A stretch of 20,144 nt of DNA, taken from NCBI GenBank assembly GCA_964548165.1, contig CAZJQD010000054.1, positions 1-20,144 on the forward strand, given 5' to 3'. This document shows positions 14,901 to 20,144 of the stretch, in pieces. Every line of letters begins with the position of its first letter. The first letter of the stretch is position 1. The position numbers and the translations under genes were made by a program. Below the pieces are notes generated by a model, which saw only the letters and a program-made list of their open reading frames with translations, made no database searches and was not told the origin of the DNA. This DNA comes from CAZJQD01 sp964548165 [NCBI: uncultured bacterium]. Lineage in GTDB: Bacteria > UBA8481.

Positions 14901-15122
14901 CTAATGATCCGCCTTGTGGTGGGGGTGATGGTTGGCGACCGCTCGGGTGGACATCGCGGTCCGGCGGTCGAGGTGATTCGGATGGTGCGCGACCTGGGCT
15001 GATGGCGCCGGGTGTGGCGCTGATTTGCCCGCTGGCGATACGGGCCGTCGGTCGGCCAGGGCCGAGTTCCAGGCGCCCGAGAAGAGCGAGCGTGCGCGGG
15101 CGATGCGATCGTGCAGTGTCAT
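14901..15122 (-). CDS. small His-rich protein of unknown function
   Basis: 73 residues. The start MTLHDRIARARSLFSGAWNS is a plausible amphipathic helix; the rest is Pro/Ala/His-rich and probably unstructured, ending HHPHHKADH. The clustered histidines could bind metal, but no defined family is recognised. The ATG at 15122 is preceded by AAGGGGGGACC, a good purine-rich ribosome-binding site, and by a perfect extended -10 promoter 25 bases upstream. An in-frame upstream ATG at 15149 lies inside the -10 box and is rejected. The gene is divergent from ybaK. Confidence 0.55.
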   Translation of the reverse strand: MTLHDRIARARSLFSGAWNSALADRRPVSPAGKSAPHPAPSAQVAHHPNHLDRRTAMSTRAVANHHPHHKADH

Positions 15123-15147
15123 CAAGCGGTCCCCCCTTGTTGCCTGC

Positions 15148-15156
15148 ATTATAGCA
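15148..15156 (-). promoter_or_regulatory. extended -10 promoter for the His-rich small protein
   Basis: Minus-strand TGCTATAAT carries the TGN extension and a perfect TATAAT. The -35 region (CAACGT at 17 bases) is poor, as is usual for extended -10 promoters. Transcription would begin near 15141, leaving a leader of about 18 bases containing the purine-rich ribosome-binding site. Confidence 0.6.
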
Positions 15157-15292
15157 CCGTGGCCCCGCGGACGTTGCGTGGCCGGGAAAAAATCATGAAA
15201 GTTTGCGAATATGCGTCAGCCCGTGGCGCGGGCGAGACATCGTGTGCTAGAACTGGTACGGCAGTACTGCGAACGCCAAGGGGGTGATCGTG

Positions 15293-15784
15293 ATGCCACA
15301 GATACCGGAACGCGTTGCGGAGATGCTGACGCGGGACCAGGTGCAGTTCAAGCTGGTGCCGCACATTCGTGACTTTACCGCCCAGCAGACGGCCGGGCAC
15401 GTGCACATGAAGCACGGCCGATTCGCTAAGTCCGTCGTCATCGTCGCCGATGGCCGCTACATGCTCGTCGTCTTGCCGGCCCATCACAGGCTCGCCTGGG
15501 ACAAGATCCGGGGACTCCTGGGAACCCGCGAGGTTCACATGGCGAGCGAGGACGAGATGCGGATGCTCTTCCCGGACTGCGAAGTCGGGGCCGAGCCGCC
15601 GTTTGGCGAGCTCTATCACATCCCCGTGATTGCCAGTGACGAGCTCGTGAGGGATGGCGAGGTGGCCTTCAACGGCGGAACCCATGAACAGGTGATGCTG
15701 ATGGATGCGGCGGAGTTTGCGCGGATCGTCAACCCGCGCTGGATGGACATTTCCCGTCCCGAGAGCGAGAACGCGATTCACTAG
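15293..15784 (+). CDS. YbaK/EbsC-family aminoacyl-tRNA deacylase
   Basis: 163 residues, the usual length for this family. Members hydrolyse mischarged aminoacyl-tRNAs in trans (for example Cys-tRNA(Pro) or Ala-tRNA(Pro)). The conserved lysine is in KSVVI (Lys46), and the substrate-loop motif GxxPPFG appears as GAEPPFG (99-105). The segments MLVVLPAHHRLAWDKIRGLLG and EVHMASEDEM are also family-like. The ATG at 15293 was chosen over GTG at 15284 because AAGGGGGTGAT, one mismatch from the ideal Shine-Dalgarno sequence, ends just before it; the GTG lies within that site. It is monocistronic and divergent from the His-rich gene; a weak TGCTAGAAC box near 15245-15253 may be its promoter. The exact tRNA specificity is unknown. 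Confidence 0.85.
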   Translation: MPQIPERVAEMLTRDQVQFKLVPHIRDFTAQQTAGHVHMKHGRFAKSVVIVADGRYMLVVLPAHHRLAWDKIRGLLGTREVHMASEDEMRMLFPDCEVGAEPPFGELYHIPVIASDELVRDGEVAFNGGTHEQVMLMDAAEFARIVNPRWMDISRPESENAIH

Positions 15785-15885
15785 GGGGAGAGGCCGGGAG
15801 AGCGGGCCGCAGAGCCGGAAAGTCGGCATTTGCAGGTGCGCCTCCCGGTGGGAATCAAGGGTGAGGCCGGCGCTCTTGCTACAGT

Positions 15886-15953
15886 TGGTTTCATAAGGTC
15901 GTCCGAAGGCCCTTTCCAGGCGGTTTAGGCCGGAGGGCGACCTTATGAAACCA
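15886..15953. repeat. perfect 16-bp inverted repeat between convergent genes
   Basis: TGGTTTCATAAGGTCG (15886-15901) and CGACCTTATGAAACCA (15938-15953) are perfect complements, with a 36-base centre that has a further GGCC/GGCC stem. It ends 3 bases before the stop of the glycosidase gene and begins about 100 bases after the ybaK stop. It could be a bidirectional terminator, but no T-run follows on either strand; a REP-type or other mobile palindrome is equally possible. Confidence 0.6.
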
Positions 15954-15956
15954 CTT

Positions 15957-18900
15957 CTAAGGAGTCCTGACCAGGATCCGGGCAGGAAGGGTCTCTACCC
16001 GTATGCGACCCCCAGGCGTGGGTACGACGGTGCCGTTGACGAGCACGGTTCGATCCGCCAGTTCCCTCGGTAATGGCAGTTCGATCCCGTCCGGCGGACG
16101 AATCCTTCCGCCCAGAACGATCTCGTGACCGATCGCCACCGGCGTGATGGTGACATCCAGTAATCCGTAGATCGTTGGCAACTTCTGGACGCTGACGCCG
16201 GCGTCGAACCAGGAAAGCGGGAAGCCGGCGGCGACATACAGCCGGTCGTTCTGCTCGTACGCAAAGAGCGATCGCACGGCGCTGATGAAGCCGGAGCCGA
16301 CCCAGGTGTGGGGCATGTCGCCGATGTAGGATGGGGCTCGCGGTCGCGCGTGCACGACCTCGGCCATGTGGTTCCAGCCGTGGGGACGCACCGAATCCCG
16401 GGCGAGGTACCTTAGCATGGTGAGCGCGCGATCGCGTTGTCCTATCCGGACGAAGGCCTCGGCCGTGCGTACCTCGTAGGGCGTGAAGGTCCGCTCGCGC
16501 CCCGCGGTCATGCCATTCGTGAACTCCTCGAAGTACCGGGTGTACATCTTCTCCAGGAGATCCTGCGGGAGTTGATCGGCGTCCCCGGTGACCATGACCG
16601 CGATCGACGTCGAGGTTGGATCGAAGTCGGCTTTCTCGACGCAGCCCGGGATGTAATCGATCCCGCGGTCCGCAATGACGGTCTTGATCGAGGCCAGGAC
16701 GGCGCTCCGGAAGGACTCCAGCTCCTCCCTCAACCAGCGTTCATCTTCGTCCTTGCCCATGACCTGGGCGAGGTGCACGGCGTCCTTCAGGCCTCTCAGG
16801 CCCCAGAAGTCGTCCCAGTAGCTGTGCATGGCGGGGTAGTAGCCCTCGTGGCTGTTGGAGAGGGGCAGGATGCCGAGGTAGGCGCGCCTGGTCGGATCGT
16901 TCCGGTACTCGTCGGTCAGGCGTTGGCGGCGCAGGTCCGCCTGGAACCTCATCGCCGCGAGGACCTTGGGGTAGAGCCGATTGAGCAGCGCGCGGTCGCC
17001 GGTGTAGTCGTAGAACTGGCGGACGGCGAAGACGAACTGCCCCTGGCTGTCGAACTCCTTCCCTTCGCCGCTGTGGTTGGCCTCGTCGAAGCCCACGGGA
17101 TTGCCGCCCTCGAAGAAGATGTAGGGAACCATGCCCTTCTCCCAGACATGGGGGCTGACGGCGTCGAGCCACGGACGCACTTGGGCCGGCAGTCCCATCC
17201 GGAGGAGCGCCACGCAGGTCATAGCGCCGTCGCGGACCCAGGAGTGGTTGTAGTTACGCGCGCCGGGCTTGATCCAGGGGCCATCCTTGTTGATGAGGAT
17301 GTAGGCGATGTTGCTTCGCATGACCTCGGTCAACCGCGGCTCCGGGGTCGTGATCGAGAAGCGGTTCAGGAGCTGGCTCCAGCGGCGTTGCTCGCGCGTT
17401 TCGATCGCGGCGAAGGTGGCCGAGGGATTGGCGCCGACGGCCTGGGCGGGAAGTCGGTTACCGCCGTGCATGGGATAGAAGAGCACGATCTCGCGGGAGG
17501 CGCCCGGGGGAAGATCCAGGTCGTAGACGAGAGCGCCGGACGCGAGGCCGTCGTTGTCCTGGGCGGTCGGCGATGAGGGTACCTCGCCGCGGGCCAGGAA
17601 CGAGACGACGCCGCCCTCCCGCTGGTTGGCGCCACCGCGCCTCGAGGGCGGCGTGGGACTGAAGATCCGCGGCTCGCCGTTGATCGTGACCGTCGTCGCG
17701 CCAGCAGTGCCGACGGCGCCAGCAGTGCCGGCGGCGCCGGCTGTGCCTGCAGAGCCGGCGGGTCCGAAACCGAGCTCGCCGATCGGACTGTGTCCGCCGC
17801 GTTGCCAGACGGGATTGACCTGGACTGGGAGGATGGCCAGAGCGAGAGAGACGGCGCGCGACTCGGTCCCCGGGTTCGTGACGCGATACCGCACCGCGCT
17901 CCACGAGGCGCCGGGATCTCCGAACGCCAGGGCGCGGATGTCGAGGTGAACGTCGGCGTGGCGCCAGGAGACGCCGGGGAGAGGGAGTGTGCTCTCCGCG
18001 AGATCCTGGGTCACGAGGCAGTCGGCGTAGGTGAGGGCGGAGGAGTCGCGGAGAAGCATCGGCATCACGGTGAAGGCCTGCTTGTAGGGCTCGATCGATC
18101 CGTGCTCGCTGAGGAGCGCCTCCTCGTCGTCGCCGGGGACGCCGATCACGGTCCAGAATTCCTGGAGGCGACGGAGCCAGAGCGGGTAAAGGCCGGGGGC
18201 CGCGTCCTTGGCCAGGGCCTGGTAGATCTTGATGGGCGTGGCCTTCTCCTCGGCGCCCTTGAGCTCGATCTCGGCGAGCGCGAACCCGTTGCCGGTCGCG
18301 CTCTCGCGGCACCGGATCCGGATCTGCCGGGCCTGCATCGGCGCGAAGTAGATCCAGTCCTTGCCGCCGTTCCCCTCGGTGGTCTCGTAGAGCGTGTGCC
18401 AGGTCGCACTGTCCTCCGAACCTTCGACCACGTACGACCGGGCGTAATCGGCGCCCCAGTTGAGGAGAAGTCCGCCGATGTCCCACGACCTGGGGAACCG
18501 CGCGGTCAGGTCGGCTGTCGCGGTTGCGTCGCTATGCCAGGCGGAAGCGAGATCGCCGTCCATGGCGAGGCCGGCGGCGGCGTCCGCGCGCTGGGTGGAG
18601 GCCGAGAGCGCGTGGGGCTGGGATCCGTCGTGCAAGTCGATCTCGAAGAAGGAGAATCCCCATCCCGTGCCGCGCTGGACGCCGTTGAATTTCACCATCG
18701 AGACCATGCGCGGGGCGAAGTGAATGATGTCGCGGTTCCCGTCACCCTCCTCGGTTTCATACACCTTCTGGAAGACGCCGTCCGGCCCGGCGACCTCGAT
18801 ATTGAACTTCTCGCCGAAGGCGGTCTCCCAGTGGATGGTGAGCCCGGAAAGCATGCGGGGAACCTTGAAGTCGACCCTCCACCACTGGTTGTCCTCGAAG

Positions 18901-19181
18901 GTACTGCTCCAGCGGGTGCTCATGTCCCCATCGAGGGCCATCTCCGGGGCATACGCGCCGTCACCCGAGGAGGCGGTCGCGTGCCCGGCGTCCGGCGGAG
19001 TGCTGTTCGGAGTAGTGCCGCCGACCGCTCCGCAGGCGATGACGCCCGCGGCGACCAGCGCGGCCAGGAGGAGGGCGGCGAGACGATCGAGCAAGGGGCG
19101 GAGGACGGGGATGCCGGGAGGTCGGTGACCTTTGCGGCGGAGGATCACGCGTAAAGGAGTCATCGCGCTGAACGGAGCCAT
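15957..19181 (-). CDS. lipoprotein with two discoidin/CBM32-like domains and an alpha/alpha-barrel glycosidase-like domain
   Basis: 1074 residues from the ATG at 19181. A long basic n-region and hydrophobic core end in a lipobox VIAC (Cys50), so a lipid-anchored envelope protein is likely. Two F5/8 type C (discoidin/CBM32-like) sugar-binding modules follow (about 70-185 and 190-310; each with DGDxxTRW or DGDLASAW and a strand near the end such as GFSFFEIDL or GFALAEIEL). A beta-rich middle domain contains a Gly/Ala/Thr hexapeptide linker (about 472-495). From about 600 the sequence is helical with NYNHSWVRDGA (about 643-652) and SYWDDFWGLRG, as in six-hairpin glycosidases such as GH15-like enzymes. 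The polysaccharide substrate is unknown. The ATG at 19181 has AGGA 9 bases upstream; the GTG at 19223 has no ribosome-binding site. It lies 54 bases after the ChbG-like gene. Confidence 0.72.
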   Translation of the reverse strand: MAPFSAMTPLRVILRRKGHRPPGIPVLRPLLDRLAALLLAALVAAGVIACGAVGGTTPNSTPPDAGHATASSGDGAYAPEMALDGDMSTRWSSTFEDNQWWRVDFKVPRMLSGLTIHWETAFGEKFNIEVAGPDGVFQKVYETEEGDGNRDIIHFAPRMVSMVKFNGVQRGTGWGFSFFEIDLHDGSQPHALSASTQRADAAAGLAMDGDLASAWHSDATATADLTARFPRSWDIGGLLLNWGADYARSYVVEGSEDSATWHTLYETTEGNGGKDWIYFAPMQARQIRIRCRESATGNGFALAEIELKGAEEKATPIKIYQALAKDAAPGLYPLWLRRLQEFWTVIGVPGDDEEALLSEHGSIEPYKQAFTVMPMLLRDSSALTYADCLVTQDLAESTLPLPGVSWRHADVHLDIRALAFGDPGASWSAVRYRVTNPGTESRAVSLALAILPVQVNPVWQRGGHSPIGELGFGPAGSAGTAGAAGTAGAVGTAGATTVTINGEPRIFSPTPPSRRGGANQREGGVVSFLARGEVPSSPTAQDNDGLASGALVYDLDLPPGASREIVLFYPMHGGNRLPAQAVGANPSATFAAIETREQRRWSQLLNRFSITTPEPRLTEVMRSNIAYILINKDGPWIKPGARNYNHSWVRDGAMTCVALLRMGLPAQVRPWLDAVSPHVWEKGMVPYIFFEGGNPVGFDEANHSGEGKEFDSQGQFVFAVRQFYDYTGDRALLNRLYPKVLAAMRFQADLRRQRLTDEYRNDPTRRAYLGILPLSNSHEGYYPAMHSYWDDFWGLRGLKDAVHLAQVMGKDEDERWLREELESFRSAVLASIKTVIADRGIDYIPGCVEKADFDPTSTSIAVMVTGDADQLPQDLLEKMYTRYFEEFTNGMTAGRERTFTPYEVRTAEAFVRIGQRDRALTMLRYLARDSVRPHGWNHMAEVVHARPRAPSYIGDMPHTWVGSGFISAVRSLFAYEQNDRLYVAAGFPLSWFDAGVSVQKLPTIYGLLDVTITPVAIGHEIVLGGRIRPPDGIELPLPRELADRTVLVNGTVVPTPGGRIRVETLPARILVRTP
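17698..17751 (-). repeat. 18-bp tandem repeat encoding a GTAGAx hexapeptide linker
   Basis: Three consecutive 18-base units (17698-17715, 17716-17733, 17734-17751) begin GCGCCAGCAGTGCC or a near variant. On the minus strand they encode the Gly/Ala/Thr string of the glycosidase linker. The first two units differ at one base, indicating recent duplication or slippage. The frame is preserved. Confidence 0.75.
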
Positions 19182-19189
19182 CGGGAGAG

Positions 19190-19218
19190 ATCCTAAGCCC
19201 GCCGCGAGCGGGCGTAAA
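19190..19218 (-). promoter_or_regulatory. possible promoter of the glycosidase gene
   Basis: Minus-strand TTTACG (19218-19213), a 17-base spacer and TAGGAT (19195-19190) precede the ATG at 19181 by 8 bases. The spacer contains a perfect 6-base hairpin (GCCCGC/GCGGGC, 19197-19213). The box may instead act as a weak ribosome-binding site (AGGA). Confidence 0.35.
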
Positions 19219-19226
19219 GACACAAA

Positions 19227-19240
19227 TGTAAGCGATTACA
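19227..19240. promoter_or_regulatory. LacI-family-type operator
   Basis: TGTAAGCGATTACA is a 14-base near-palindrome with a central CG. It matches the cre-like LacI/CcpA-family pattern TGWAANCGNTNWCA at every position. It overlaps the stop codon of the ChbG-like gene and lies just upstream of the putative -35 of the glycosidase gene. No regulator gene is in the window. Confidence 0.55.
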
Positions 19241-19991
19241 AGAGGTCTGCGTACGAGATCGCCGTCGCGTTCCCGGGGAGGTGTTCCTTTTCGAGGAAGG
19301 CATGGTGGGCGGTTCTCCAGGGTTCGGCGCCCGGCCCCGGTAGTTCGGTATGCGCCATGATCTCGAGGGTGCCCTCGGTCCACGCCAGGGTTCCCAGGCC
19401 CTCACTGGTGAGGTGGCCGAGGTCGACGAACGCGTCGGTGTGCCGGATGTCGTGGGCGAGGAACGCGTCGCGGGCCTCGGCGAGGGATGCGGGCGTCCGG
19501 TAGAAGCTGGTATCAAGGCGCGTCCTGAAGATGCCGGCATCGACCATCAGCGGAATGACGAGCTGACGGAGGGGAGGGAAGAGGTGCACGTTGTGGTGGC
19601 CATCGAGGTGGGTGGGTTCGAGACCGAGTGAGCGGATCGCCGCGATCTGATCGGCGATGGCGCGTCGGAGTTCTTCGCGTCGAGCGTCCACGATCGCGGC
19701 GTAGTCGTCGATGATGTCGGCGTCCGTGTCGCCGTAGTGGCCGGTCTCGTCGAACCGGAACCAGGCGTCGAGGTCGAGGTGGAGGCCCACGGCAGGGGAA
19801 CCCTGGTCGCGGATGCGGGCGGCCAGGGACGGGAGGCGCGCCGGGTCATGGGTCACGAGGAGCGTGGCGCTCGTCAATTTTCCGGCGGCGGCTAGGCGCA
19901 GGACGCTCTCGTCGATGGACTCCCGCATGCCGAGGTCATCGGCATTGATGATGACCCGGAGCGGGCCCTGGGGAGGCGTTACGTTATACAG
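19236..19991 (-). CDS. ChbG/YdjC-like carbohydrate deacetylase (start codon uncertain)
   Basis: A ChbG/YdjC-fold deacetylase, which removes acetyl groups from chito- or other N-acetyl oligosaccharides with a divalent metal. The metal/catalytic Asp pair is in VIINADD, and the histidine motif THLDGHHNVH lies in the middle; SPAVGLHLDLD is another family block. The first ATG in frame (19928) lies after NADD, so a protein starting there would lack the active site. From the in-frame stop upstream there is no ATG, GTG or TTG; the only common alternative start is CTG at 19991, giving 251 residues and an 8-base overlap with the CoA-transferase gene (19984-19991). Coordinates use that CTG. Either a rare start or a base error is possible. 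The C-terminus ends before the operator-like site upstream of the glycosidase. Confidence 0.75.
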   Translation of the reverse strand: MYNVTPPQGPLRVIINADDLGMRESIDESVLRLAAAGKLTSATLLVTHDPARLPSLAARIRDQGSPAVGLHLDLDAWFRFDETGHYGDTDADIIDDYAAIVDARREELRRAIADQIAAIRSLGLEPTHLDGHHNVHLFPPLRQLVIPLMVDAGIFRTRLDTSFYRTPASLAEARDAFLAHDIRHTDAFVDLGHLTSEGLGTLAWTEGTLEIMAHTELPGPGAEPWRTAHHAFLEKEHLPGNATAISYADLL

Positions 19992-20144
19992 CGCCGTCGG
20001 CCCTCAGCTTCTCGATCCGCTCGGGGGAGTAGCCGAGGACTTCACGCAGGATCTCCTCCGTGTGCTGGCCCACGGTCGGCGGCGGCGTCTTCGCCTCGCC
20101 CGGGGTCTCCGAGAGCTTGATCGGGATCCCGGTCAGCTTGATGG
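19984..20144 (-). CDS. CaiB/BaiF family III CoA-transferase, C-terminal end only
   Basis: The window ends inside this gene; about 52 C-terminal residues are visible before the TAA at 19986-19984. The sequence GIPIKLSETPGEAKTPPPTV followed by GQHTEEILREVLGY is the characteristic end of family III CoA-transferases (xPxxLSxTPGxxxxxPPxLGxHxxEVLxExLGYS), which move CoA between carboxylic acids without a ping-pong covalent phosphate step. Acceptor and donor cannot be told. It is immediately upstream of, and overlapping, the ChbG-like gene, so the two may be co-transcribed. Confidence 0.85.
   Translation of the reverse strand, partial: IKLTGIPIKLSETPGEAKTPPPTVGQHTEEILREVLGYSPERIEKLRADGAV

Noticed and set aside
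15886-15953. Integron attC-type recombination site
   Set aside because: The core RYYYAAC/GTTRRRY pairs are absent and there is no integrase or cassette array; it is a plain inverted repeat.
1-20144. CRISPR array, prophage, toxin-antitoxin or other defence island
   Set aside because: No regularly spaced repeats, integrase, transposase, nuclease, antitoxin-like pair or defence-type gene was found; the content is housekeeping, envelope and carbohydrate genes.

Overview
This is a gene-dense, high-GC chromosomal window from a Gram-negative bacterium. Support for that comes from an OprD-like outer-membrane porin, a predicted lipoprotein, a type IV pilus retraction ATPase and a FlgM-like anti-sigma factor. 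The gatCAB operon implies indirect tRNA amidation. The lineage cannot be fixed from sequence alone. The mixture resembles deep-branching environmental phyla (Acidobacteriota or Methylomirabilota/Rokubacteria-like), but that is a guess. I see no phage, IS transposase, CRISPR array, rRNA or tRNA.

Layout. Bases 1-2088 (+) hold the 3' part of an Aas-like acyltransferase/acyl-ACP synthetase. It converges on a minus-strand cluster (7206 down to 2112): OprD-type porin, thioredoxin-TPR protein (CnoX/YbbN type), PilT, a C45-family acyltransferase/hydrolase and a short-chain dehydrogenase. The last four are packed with gaps of 4-46 bases. Divergent from the porin runs gatC-gatA-gatB (+), translationally coupled to a two-helix membrane/coiled-coil protein. 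Next is a FlgM-like gene with its own near-consensus sigma-28 promoter. The stretch 11367-11692 holds a strong terminator-like hairpin, a REP-like palindrome and a G/C hairpin. A small four-helix membrane protein follows and overlaps, tail to tail, a DinG-type helicase on the minus strand. Divergent from dinG is a 58-residue protein with a strong Shine-Dalgarno sequence, followed by a long imperfect palindromic repeat (14673-14841), a small His-rich protein (-) and a YbaK-type aminoacyl-tRNA deacylase (+). A perfect 16-bp inverted repeat separates ybaK from the last minus-strand group: CaiB-type CoA-transferase (partial), ChbG/YdjC-like deacetylase, and a large lipoprotein with two discoidin/CBM32-like domains plus an alpha/alpha-barrel glycosidase-like domain. 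A LacI-type operator lies between the last two.

Themes. The 3' minus group looks like a carbohydrate-processing locus. The Trx-PilT-C45-SDR cluster is an unusual but tightly packed set of envelope and redox functions. The most interesting signals are regulatory. Four genes have a TANNNT box exactly 6-7 bases before an ATG with no Shine-Dalgarno sequence, suggesting leaderless transcripts, while the flgM and small-protein genes have classical leaders. An orphan flgM carries a sigma-28 promoter. The deacetylase's catalytic Asp pair lies upstream of any ATG, GTG or TTG codon.
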